Source: Syngnathus acus (Eukaryota > Chordata > Actinopteri > Syngnathiformes > Syngnathidae). From it: a DNA stretch of 64,000 nucleotides. Location of the stretch: assembly GCF_901709675.1 (NCBI RefSeq), contig NC_051097.1:5582039-5646038 (forward strand), in the 5' to 3' direction. The position numbers and the translations under genes were made by a program. Under the pieces are notes generated by a model. The model did not search any database. It was not told where the DNA came from and saw only the letters and a list, made by a program, of their open reading frames with translations. This document shows, piece after piece, positions 1 through 9,466 of the stretch. How positions within the stretch are numbered: the first letter of the stretch is position 1; each line of letters begins with the position of its first letter.

Positions 1-169
1 GTCGTGTAACATTAAACACGTAAGCTTCTATGATGCATGTTTAATTTTATAATTTAGAATATTGTGAAGAGAAAATTTGCCACAGGCCGCAAATTGCTCC
101 TGGGGTTTTTTTTCAACAATTTTGGACAACCCTGACATAATACACTATTTTGTGTGTCCCAAAAACTAG

Positions 170-345
170 GAGAGAAGCCTTACCATTGTGACTGGGAGGG
201 CTGCGGCTGGAAGTTTGCACGCTCCGACGAGTTGACGCGCCACTACAGGAAGCACACAGGCCACCGGCCGTTCCAGTGCCAGAAATGTGATCGGGCCTTC
301 TCCAGATCGGACCACCTGGCCCTCCACATGAAGAGACACTTATGA
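170..345 (+). CDS. klf4: Krüppel-like factor, terminal coding exon (klf4, partial)
   Basis: This exon encodes the last 57 residues of a KLF-family transcription factor, a nuclear protein that binds GC/CACCC boxes. It opens at the conserved inter-finger linker (GEKPYHC) and holds complete C2H2 fingers 2 and 3 ([36 protein letters not shown]), ending HMKRHL and TGA at 343-345. The acceptor AG lies at 168-169. The first exonic bases GA complete a split glycine codon, the usual KLF intron position. Finger 1 and the activation/repression domains lie left of the window. The fingers alone do not separate klf4 from klf2 or the fish klf17 group. The call klf4 rests on CQKCDRAF (recalled KLF2 has CHLCDRAF) and on the neighbours rad23b, znf462 and tmem38b. 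Family is certain; paralogue is likely. Confidence 0.88.
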
Positions 346-1010
346 GGAGGAAAGCGAAAAAACAAAACTACAAAACACAGACATTCAAATGACATGCTGT
401 GGCGTTCACAGCTAAAGACAATCAAGACGAGACCTGCGAACGTAGGTCGGAACGGGACCCAAAACTGGAAGTCAACTTTATTTATGTGACCAAACTCAAA
501 GAGGACCAGCAACTGGAATCTCACATGGAAATACTCCAAAGACCTTCATTAAATTGCCAATGACACTGTATTATTAATACCTAGCTATATTTATACATAT
601 TCACATTTTACCTGTCACCTCAGGTGCTGTGTGAATTAATTTATACTAACTGGTGCTCAGTGACTTTTGCCCAAAAAAGGTACCAAAGAAGCCGTGACAA
701 AGTGCCATATTTCTAGTGTGTCCCCTCTCTCAATAATCAGGTTTTGGAGTGGTGAAGGCAATCTGAGAATGCACTGCAAGTCGCATAGTGCAATAATTTA
801 TAAGGAAACCTCCCTATTTTTATAATGGAATGAGTGACTCTGAACAAAAAAAAGGGGTTGTTTTTGTTTTTATATAGCCAAAACTAAAAAATGTAATATA
901 ATCTTGATCTTTGTACATTTGTAGATAAAAAAAAACTTTGTTTTATTAAATGTTTTGTATTTTACGGTATAATAAAATGTATTTCAAATAAAGAATCAGT
1001 GGAATTTTTA
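346..1010 (+). other. klf4: klf4 3'UTR with two poly(A) signals
   Basis: AT-rich sequence follows the stop codon. Two AATAAA hexamers at 971-976 and 987-992 are close enough to share one cleavage zone near 1005-1015. The hexamers are visible; the exact end is inferred. Confidence 0.65.
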
Positions 1011-1112
1011 TTCATTTATTCTCATTTTATTTTCGACATTAACATGCTAAAATGACGTCAATGTAACTTGTTTCAAATCAGACGAGTTGTTTGAAACCCT
1101 AACCCTAGCTTC

Positions 1113-2204
1113 CAGGGGTGTCGAACTCCAGTCCTCGGGGGCTGCGTTCCAATATATATGTTTTCAAAATTACCCTCGTTAAACACACCTGCGTGAAAAG
1201 TTGAGTTCATTTTCACGTCCTGCAAGAGCCAAACTTTTGCCACAGGTGCACTTAATGAGGGAACGGGGGCCGCGTTCCAATATATGTTTTCAAAGTTACC
1301 CTCGTGAAACACACCTGCGTGAAAAGTTGAGTTCATTTTCACATCCTGCAAGAGCCAAACTTTTGCCACAGGTGCACTTAATGAGGGAACGGGGGCCGCG
1401 TTCCAATATATATGTTTTCAAAGTTACCCTCGTTAAACACACCTGCGTGAAAAGTTGAGTTCATTTTCATGTCCTGCAAGAGCCAAACTTTTGCCAAAGG
1501 TGCACTTAATGAGGGAACGGGGGCCGCGTTCCAATATATATGTTTTCAAAGTTACCCTCGTTAAACACACCTGCGTGAAAAGTTGAGTTCATTTTCACGT
1601 CCTGCAAGAGCCAAACTTTTGCCACAGGTGCACTTAATGAGGGAACGGGGGCCGCGTTCCAATATATGTTTTCAAAGTTACCCTCGTTAAACGCACCTGC
1701 GTGAAAAGTTGAGTTCATTTTCACGTCCTGCAAGAGCCAAACTTTTGCCACAGGTGCACTTAATTAGGGAATGGGGGCCGCGTTCCAATATATATGTTTT
1801 CAAAGTTACCCTCGTTAAACACACCTGCGTGAAAAGTTGAGTTCATTTTCACGTCCTGCAAGAGCCAAACTTTTGCCACAGGTGCACTTAATGAGGGAAC
1901 GGGGGCCGCGTTCCAATATGTTTTCAAAGTTACCCTCGTTAAACGCACCTGCGTGAAAAGTTGAGTTCATTTTCACGTCCTGCAAGAGCCAAACTTTTGC
2001 CACAGGTGCACTTAATTAGGGAATGGGGGCCGCGTTCCAATATATATGTTTTCAAAGTTACCCTCGTTAAACACACCTGAGTGAAAAGATCAGTTCATTT
2101 TCACGTCCTGCAGGAGCCCAACTTTTGCCACAGGTGCACTTAATGAGGGAACAGGGGCCACGTTCACGTTATCTGGCCCCCGGGCCTTGAGTTTGACACC
2201 TGTG
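1113..2204. mobile_element. TIR-bounded non-autonomous DNA element filled with a minisatellite
   Basis: The left end (1113-1128, CAGGGGTGTCGAACTC) and the reverse complement of the right end (2189-2204) match at 13 of 16 bases. The similarity continues inward through a shared GGGGGC block. The ends resemble a widespread fish non-autonomous repeat (GGGGTGTC-AACTC type, hAT-like), which is recollection only. No clear 8-bp target-site duplication is visible beside the ends. There is no transposase ORF; the interior is almost entirely the tandem array described separately. Confidence 0.55.
1133..2175. repeat. Minisatellite, ~126-bp unit, about 8 copies
   Basis: The block from GGGGGCCGCGTTCC to TTAATGAGGGAAC recurs with periods of 126, 128, 128, 126, 128, 124 and 128 bp, measured at the GAAC/GAAT near 1261, 1387, 1515, 1643, 1769, 1897, 2021 and 2149. 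Much of the length variation comes from the number of TA dinucleotides in CCAATATATATG. Copies are nearly identical, so the array is young or homogenised. Alternating variants (GAAC/GAAT, ACACACC/ACGCACC) suggest part of it expanded as a higher-order dimer. Open frames across it are by-products. Confidence 0.9.
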
Positions 2205-2254
2205 TTATAGACTGTTTATTTGAGCTATTATTTGTTTTTACCTCGTGTAGAGTA

Positions 2255-2740
2255 CCTATTGAATTGTCCGTGAGTGACGTCACAAAAGAAACAGCCAATC
2301 AGGAGGTGGGGGTGAGGGCAGTTAAGATTTGACCAAGAATTTTCCCTAATGAAGTGGCCTGTTATTAGGTACAACTCATGACGTCACAAATAAATCAACC
2401 AATCAGGAGGTGGGGGTGAGGGGAGGGGGTCGTTTTTCCAGTTTCAGTTAAGATTTGACCAAGAATTTTCCCTAATAAAGTGGCCTGTTATTAGGTACAC
2501 CTCATGGAAGTTTTATTTAGATGTTTTGTTTTCTATGTATTTAAACCTCATGGATGGTTTATTTCCTATTTATTTATTAGGTTTTATTTTACCTCGTTTA
2601 GTGTTCCTATTGAAATGTCCGTGAATGACGTCACACAGGAAACAGCCAATCAGGAGGTGAGGTGAGGGCAGTTAAGCTTTTACCAAGAATTTTCCCTAAT
2701 GAAGTGGCCTGCTATTAAGTACACCTCATGGACGTTTTAA
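2255..2740. repeat. Three-copy repeat with palindromic CRE and CCAAT boxes
   Basis: Three related units each carry TGACGTCA (2275-2282, 2379-2386, 2626-2633) followed about 13 bp later by CCAATCAGGAGG (CCAAT at 2295, 2399, 2646). A conserved tail then follows: AAGAATTTTCCCTAAT, AAGTGGCCTG and TATTAGGTACACCTC. The tail resembles a common fish palindromic MITE (GGCCACTTTATTAGGTACACC), from recollection. Units are spaced about 104 and 247 bp. They lie between the convergent ends of klf4 and rad23b. Confidence 0.7.
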
Positions 2741-2944
2741 TTATTTAAATATATAAATATAATATAAATAAATACATCTATGAGGTCTACAGGCCACTTC
2801 AGGGTCATGGGTATGACACTCACGCATTTAGCACATGTTGCTTCTTGCCAACATGTAGGTGGAGGAAGCACGGAGGTGACAATCAAACAAATATGAAACA
2901 GCAACAAATTGGTTAAATTGTTGCAATGGGGGGGCACCCACAGG

Positions 2945-3256
2945 AGTGCACATGGGAAATTTATTTTAGATTAAGACAAGTATTGTTATGTGTGTAAAGC
3001 ACTTAACTTCAGCTGGTTCATTTAAAAAACAAAACAAGACATTGGGTATGTGTACAGTTTACAGCCATTTTAAGTCATACTTTTCCTTTACACAGAAAAA
3101 ATATATAATTATTTGAAAATAAAAAAAGATTAACTACTAATTAATCAATTCAATGGTGAAATCATTTTTGGAAGCTGAGGTGATGCAAATGGCTTATATT
3201 CAATAGAGACAATCAAACATAAGAAATAAAACAAAAGCGCACAAGTTGGTCATCTC
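2945..3256 (-). other. rad23b: rad23b 3'UTR (putative)
   Basis: AT-rich sequence downstream of the rad23b stop. TTTATT at 2960-2965 reads AATAAA on the minus strand and is the first good poly(A) signal, so cleavage would fall near 2940. The end is inferred. klf4 and rad23b converge here, separated by the repeat elements. Confidence 0.45.
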
Positions 3257-6200
3257 TCAATCGTCATCAAAGTTCTGCTGTAAAAGGAAGTTGGCAGCCA
3301 AATTCTCGTTCTTCTCGCACGCGAAGTAGGCTTGGATGACCAGTCCCTCTGGAAAGCCTAACGCTTTTAACTGCAACACACACAAATGGGATATGCAGTA
3401 ATTATATTCTAACATGCTTTGTGGAACCGCCAAAGTGGAACAATGCCTTCCTGTGAAAGCGCAAAATCTGTATGCAAAAACAAAGTTAATCACTTTTGTA
3501 GTTTGAGTCAAGCATAGTATTTTTGTTTAATTCCAACCCCGCCCCCTTGTCCTCACCCTCTCAATAGCTTCCTTCTCCTGCGGGGTGACCTGGATGTAGC
3601 TCATGTTGCTGCCGCTCTGCGGGTCGCTCGGCGCGCCTCCGGAGCTCCCAGAGTCCTGGGCCATGGGTCCCGGTGACTCGGGGAGAGGCTCGTTAAGCAT
3701 TTGAATGAAGTGCTCCTGGTGGTTGCTGATTTCCTGCGGCAGGGGAAATTAACTTTCTTTTTGGAACGCCACCACACAAACTAGGAAAAGGGTACCCGGT
3801 ATCCATAGAACAGAATGGCTGTTATTGGAATGTAGGTGATGGTTTGTCATAGTATAAACAGCGGCTCACATTTTACAATATATGGTCATTTTCTGGCTTT
3901 TACAGGGATTTTTTGTATGAGCCCATAGAACCTCACCTGCAGCAACTCTGGGTTTTCCCTACCGATCTCTTGCAGCAGAGCGGGAAGCAGTGATGCGTTC
4001 TGCTGGATCAGGTGGCGCATCATGTGGAACTGCGGCTGATTCCTTAAGAAACTCAGCGGATTATCTGACAGGACAACCGTTATGTTAGGATTGGACATGA
4101 AGTCGTTTGTGTTACAACTTGAGCTACCTGTGCCCTGTGAGGCGCCCATGTTGTCCGGGTCATTTAGGTCTCCCGTTGGTCCGGCTGGCGCTCCGCTCAA
4201 CGCCGTGTCGGACCCTCTGCCCCGAGGCTGGTCCCTGCCTGGGATACCCTTCAGAAGGAGTCATGATGTTTTTGAAATGGAAACTGAACAGGGCGGCAAA
4301 GTCGGATGATTGCCTTGTCGACCGAATGTCGGCTCTTACCGAGAGCAGGTACTCCACGGCTCGGTCGGGGTTGTTGAAGCTGGCCCTCAACGCCTCCACA
4401 ACCTGCTCCCTCTCATAGCCCATCAACATCATCTCCGTCACCATGGAGTCATACGACGAGCCCGTCACTGCAACGCCAACAAAGCACACTTTGGTGGTTG
4501 GTTCAAATATTGGAGATGATATGGCTTCACTTAAATGTTCTACCTTGTTTTGGGAGACGGCTAATGCTTGATGTCAACATGCATCAACTACTTCTACTGA
4601 CTGTATCGCTGCTCTTGTATAAAGTTAGCGAGTGCTATGTGTCACGAGAATAGTCGTAGTACTTCCTGTTTTTGTAGGGACTTTCAACCCGGTCCAGTAT
4701 TGTCCAGCTTTTTTTGCTAAAAACAGACCTTGATTTGGTTCTTGTGGTTCTTTAAACTCATGTGATTTTGATGCTGACATTTGGCTTTCACTGGGATTTT
4801 TATTTCAATTCTAGACAAAATAGACACCCACCTACATCATGTAACCGTTTGTATTCAACTTACCAACATTTGAACCTGCCTCGTCCATTAAGTTGCCAAA
4901 CGTCTCCCAGACCCTGAAAGCAGACTGTCATGAGTCAGGATCATGAATGCCACAAAAGCCAGGAAATTACTGCCATTTTCACAGTTACCCCGTTGAGGGG
5001 GGAACAGGAACGGCCGTGGCGGCCGTATCTGAAGCAGCAGCAGCAGCAGCAGCAGCAGCGGCGGCGGCAGGTCGCCTTGCATCGGCTTGTCCGTCCGCTG
5101 GAAGTCGCTCGGTTGGATTGTGTGAGGCAGTTGACGACGGCGTCGGAGGAGGAGGCGCCGTGCTGGGTGTCGATGTGGCTGGTGACGGCTGAGCTGCAGA
5201 AGGGGCCTTTTTAGGCTTAATTAGGACAAAAAAACAACACCACATTACATCCATCCCTTTCTATACCACTTGTTTTTGGAATGTGGTAGGAAACCAACCC
5301 ACTATGCTGGCCTGCTGACCAGTATTTATTATTACAAACTGAGAAAAACAAAGGTGCTGTGATACCTTTGTCACCATGACGACCACAAAGTTCTTTTCAT
5401 CAATTTTATATTCCTTGAGGACAGAGTCATCACTGAGGATTTTACCTATGCGGCAAAAAGTAAACAGAAGTTATTATGATTTCAACCATATTTGGAGATT
5501 TAAAAAAAAAAAATACTCTACTTTAACGTATTCTTGTTGATTCGTTAAACGTCTATTGTACAGGAGTGCCTTGAGATGTTTTTTGGAGATACACAACCAA
5601 TCCAACTGAGTAATTGTATCTCAAAGCACAACTGTATATTGAGGTATGGCAAGCTATTGTTTAAAGAATAACAATAAAAAAAATACATTCATTTCTAACA
5701 GTGATTGGACAAAATACGGTAAAAACAGGATACAGTACAGTACCAGCGTAGATGAGTTTCTGCCCGGCAATAGGAAAATTGTCCTTGCCCTTCTCTTGTT
5801 CAATCCTCTCTTTTAATGTTGTCACCTTTAAGCGAAACATGACACATTAAATTGTCGCTTTATTATTATTTTTACACAAAAGGATATGCCCAGCCACAAC
5901 ATTTAAAGGCATATAATACAAGGTCCAAACTACTTTGTAGCCATAAAAGACTCTCATTCAACATGGAGTCTTCGAACCTAAAACTAACTTGAAGTCACTC
6001 TTCTCTTGTCATCTAGATAGCCTCTCATTTGTTAGTAAAATGTAGAATTACATTGAGTGTACCATTTATATCATATAGTCGCTTGAAATTCAACGTTTTG
6101 TATCGAGTTCATTATGGCGGAGAGTTTAGTTTGGGGTTTTGTTCACGTTATAAATAGTAGTGGGCTATGACTAAGCATTGATGACTTTTCAGCCAGTACA

Positions 6201-6429
6201 CTAAACGGAGGTAAAACGTAGATAAATTGTTTCTTAAAGTCCTGATGGACACCAGTCGTTTTTTAAACCATACAAAAGGGCGGTTTACACAAAAAGGTAA
6301 AAGAAACATTGCTTCTAGCTCCATGAACCTCGCATGACATGATTTTTATGTTGTTTGTCCTACCGTCTCCTCCTCGTCGATGTCGATTTTGAACGTCTGC
6401 TGTTGCAAAGTTTTCAAAGTGATCTGCAT
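3257..6429 (-). CDS. rad23b: RAD23 homolog B, UV excision repair / proteasome shuttle
   Basis: RAD23B carries ubiquitinated cargo to the 26S proteasome and stabilises XPC in nucleotide excision repair, in nucleus and cytosol. Coding exons (5' to 3'): 6364-6429, 5744-5825, 5366-5445, 4989-5215, 4864-4913, 4340-4467, 4128-4248, 3937-4064, 3557-3733, 3257-3370. All have GT/AG borders and closing phases, giving 390 aa (human about 409). Visible domains: ubiquitin-like 1-76 ([13 protein letters not shown] to FVVVMVTK); Ala/Thr/Pro linker 77-168 with a run of 12 alanines; UBA1 about 170-211 ([18 protein letters not shown]); XPC-binding STI1 about 253-312 ([12 protein letters not shown] to FIQMLNEP); UBA2 about 340-387 ([20 protein letters not shown]), ending QQNFDDD. 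The linker is the divergent part; the paralogue rad23a is less likely because of the neighbours and the QQNFDDD end. Confidence 0.96.
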
Positions 6430-6640
6430 TATGGCGGCGTAATTAAATCCACAAACACGGTGCAAAGGTGATATTTTAAACTTGCAGGACTCTGTGGCGC
6501 TTTTGCTGTCACGCTACAAACTGTCAGCCGCCATGGCACTTTGGCGCCACTCTTCTTCTACGGTTCATGCGCTCTTCTTCTGTGGTTTTCTATGCCAAAT
6601 TTGAAATTGACATAAAAGCGTGAATAAAATCTGTTAATGC
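6430..6640 (-). promoter_or_regulatory. rad23b: rad23b 5'UTR / proximal promoter (inferred)
   Basis: The stretch upstream of the start codon is locally GC-richer than its surroundings and contains a CGCCGCCAT-like start context on the minus strand plus pyrimidine-rich CTTCTTCT tracts. No TATA box is evident. The transcription start is not visible. Confidence 0.4.
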
Positions 6641-7709
6641 TCGGTATGAGTGAATTATATAATTTTTAAATAAAAACCTTTAAAGTTTCGTTTTATTCAG
6701 TTATCTTTCAATTTTTTTGAATGGGCTGTTGCGTTCAACACCCGCTGTTGCACCGGGACATCTAAATACTCATGTGCTCATCTTTGCTTAGGCAAAAGTA
6801 TAACCACGACTCGCAAGTCTTTATACAATATTCTTTAAGTTTCGTGACGTATACTGTGCGTGTGCTCTTTAGAGGTCCTTGGAGTGTGACGTCAACGCGG
6901 TGTATTTGGTTCATTTCTCTGAGTGAACTGGAAAGACAGCAAAATAGTCGTCTCGCTGTGTAATTACAAAAAGTGTAAATACGTACATTGGGGGGTTGCT
7001 GTGGCTCTTAGTCTGCACGTAATGTGCGCTTAAGCCAATAAACCCCAAATAAATTCAGACTTGTTTAAAGCCACTAAGTTTAAACAAACCATTTTGCTCA
7101 TGTTGATGACGTCACACCCGGTGCAGTTTTCGTATATAAAAAAATATGCTTGACATACTACTTCTGTGTAAACAACTGTTAGGGGGGGGGTACTAGTAAT
7201 AATGGCCATTTTGCACCAGGTATTTGTTAGGGCAAGGAGTGTTTTTTAGGTTTGGAGTAATTAAATACAAACCTACTATCATCAGCAGTTTTAGTTCTTG
7301 TTTTATGCTTGGAATCAAGTCAGAACCATTCACGCATAACAATGTGTCTGTTATTGATTGTCCTACATGTGCCCAGTGGTCAGAGAATCGCTGATCTGTC
7401 ACATGCAAAGTCACACATGCAAAGAACGCATAAATCTGTCAATCTTTATAAACCTCTATCCATCTGGACTCCTTTTTCAGTGGTAAGATTTCATCTTCGC
7501 CCTCGCCTGTTTTGGCACACCCTCACATCATGTCCTCCTTTGCCCCTTGTCTGAAGCAGTAAAGCGGGAGATTAAAAATCTGATCCTCTGCGATCTGGAA
7601 ATAAGACTTGACATCAAATGTGAGCATGTGTCTCAACAACCCCGACCCCATCCCAAAAAAATAAATCAGCAAGCATATTATTAGATTACATATGCACTTA
7701 AACAAGATG
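6641..7709. other. Intergenic spacer between rad23b and znf462
   Basis: No coding region is recognised on either strand. Two perfect palindromic CRE octamers TGACGTCA lie at 6887-6894 and 7107-7114, a G8 run at about 7182-7190, and otherwise AT-rich DNA. Short open frames lack recognisable motifs. Confidence 0.5.
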
Positions 7710-9466
7710 AAGAGTTATCTGATAACTTTATTACCAAGTTAAAAAAAGACAATGAATTACAATATGTACAGAATATCCAGAGATAACATGGAATCAAATT
7801 GTAAACAATCATCCTAGGCAACGATCACAACCCACCATATCAGGGATTTAGATTGAAACAAGAAGGCATAGAAGGACAGAATCTATTAAACCTATGGATA
7901 GAAGAAAAAAAACATATGTACAAAGTATATATCCAGTGTGTTGTCAGCAGGGACTCAACTTTGGGGTTTTTTTCTTTTCTTTTTTTTTTTTACAGTCAGA
8001 ACCAGACTGCGATCACACAGTGAGGGAGATTCACAAACTATTCAAGATCATCACAGAATCACAAAAAAAATCAAGTTTCAAGGGCCTCAGATTCCAAGAT
8101 TGTCCCGGTATCTGGTTTTCACAAAGAGAGGAGGTCCAACTGGGAAATGAGAACTCTGCACCGACCCGATCGCTACGATTAAGTCGGGTAAAAGAGAAGC
8201 ACATATAGGTTTATATATTCCCGCCTTTAGCCAAGTACGGGCATGGTGACTGATACAAATGTCGAGGATTAGCGGGAACCACATCTCAAGGGATTGACGG
8301 GTTGACTTGTGAAGCCGCTATGCTGTAAGAATGGAAAGAACATACAATGTCAACCCAGCCATATTCTACCTCTGGCGGTAGTATCAGAGCTGTAACAGTG
8401 TCTTGTAGCTTGAAGCAAAAGTTGACTTTAAGATGGTTCTGATGCAATTCAACTACTGTATTTCTTTTAGGGAGGACATTAAAAGATTTTTTAAAAAAAG
8501 GGGGAGGTTTTAGCGTATCCTTTCCGAAAGAACACATTTCAAACATGTAACAAATAGTTCTGTACACGGATGCCAGCTGGAGTTCCCTTTTGTCCGCAAA
8601 CGGAAAAGACATCCACAGCAGCGCAACATAGCAGGCTTGACAAGCTAGTTGGGTGATGCACAATAAAACTTCTCAAACGTGCTCTCAAACGTGCTCATTG
8701 TTCTTCCGATAACATCGCTAATTTGGGCATTTGACAAAAATCTGATTGCTATATTTTGTTTCTTTGTAATAAGGCTTTTGGGCGTTCGAGCAGCAACTTT
8801 GAACACAAATACAATCTATGCCTTTTTTGTTTTCTTCCTTAGCCGTGAAAAGAAAAAAGCACATAAATGACAAGTATGGGGTGGAGGGTGAAAATAACTT
8901 AAATGAAATAACTGAACAACTGTTATAAACAGTACAGTCCAAACAACTAGGGACTGAAGTCTATTGCGTAATATGATAATTATAACTGATTTGAAAACAG
9001 CAACTCGCTACAAAATTGTTTCTACCAATGAGGATTAGTAGTAAAATAGATAAGGTGCGATCCTTCCTACACGTTTTAACACAAGGTTTGAATGGGACAA
9101 AGATAAGGTAGCTCTCTACATTGTTTACTTGTGTTTTTTTTCTTATGTCAAAGGTGCTTCAAATACGCTCAATTTGGATAATCATTTTGGGGCAACATTC
9201 TCTATAAATAAATTTGTATATAGATAGGTGGCATCTTTCATTGTACTTTTTGACCAGAATGTCAGCAATAAAGTTCACTATTGGTTACCAATATATTAAA
9301 ATCTGTCCTAGGGGACCGCCAGCATTTTTTTGCGTTTTTTTTTTTTTTAAAGCAGCACAACCTAAACCGACAATCTAATGATGCGTGAGCTCGTAAAAGC
9401 TTTTCACTTTTTTTTTTCTTCCTTTAACATCCTATTTTAACCTAACTTCCAAAAATCCCAATTGGA
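7710..9466 (-). other. znf462: znf462 3'UTR, about 1.75 kb (inferred)
   Basis: From the znf462 stop at 9467 downwards no other gene is recognisable. The first convincing minus-strand AATAAA is at 7727-7732. Two Pumilio-type octamers (TGTACATA on the minus strand) lie at 7763-7770 and 7915-7922, within 200 bp of that signal. Several poly(T) runs (7979-7991, 9339-9348) interrupt it. The extent is inference. Confidence 0.5.
7727..7732 (-). terminator. znf462: Candidate znf462 poly(A) signal AATAAA
   Basis: TTTATT on the plus strand reads AATAAA in the direction of znf462; cleavage would fall 10-30 bases lower. Earlier cleavage sites cannot be excluded. Confidence 0.45.

Noticed and set aside
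1097-1108. Telomere-like CCCTAACCCTA
   Set aside because: Only about two units; too short to mean an interstitial telomere.
1073-2003. Several open frames on both strands with repeated MAKVWLLQDVKMNS-like segments
   Set aside because: Generated by the ~126-bp tandem repeat. They break wherever unit length changes by two bases and have no splice or start context.
1133-2175. Regular array resembling a CRISPR locus
   Set aside because: Units are ~126 bp and similar along their whole length, with no spacer/repeat alternation, and the genome is eukaryotic.
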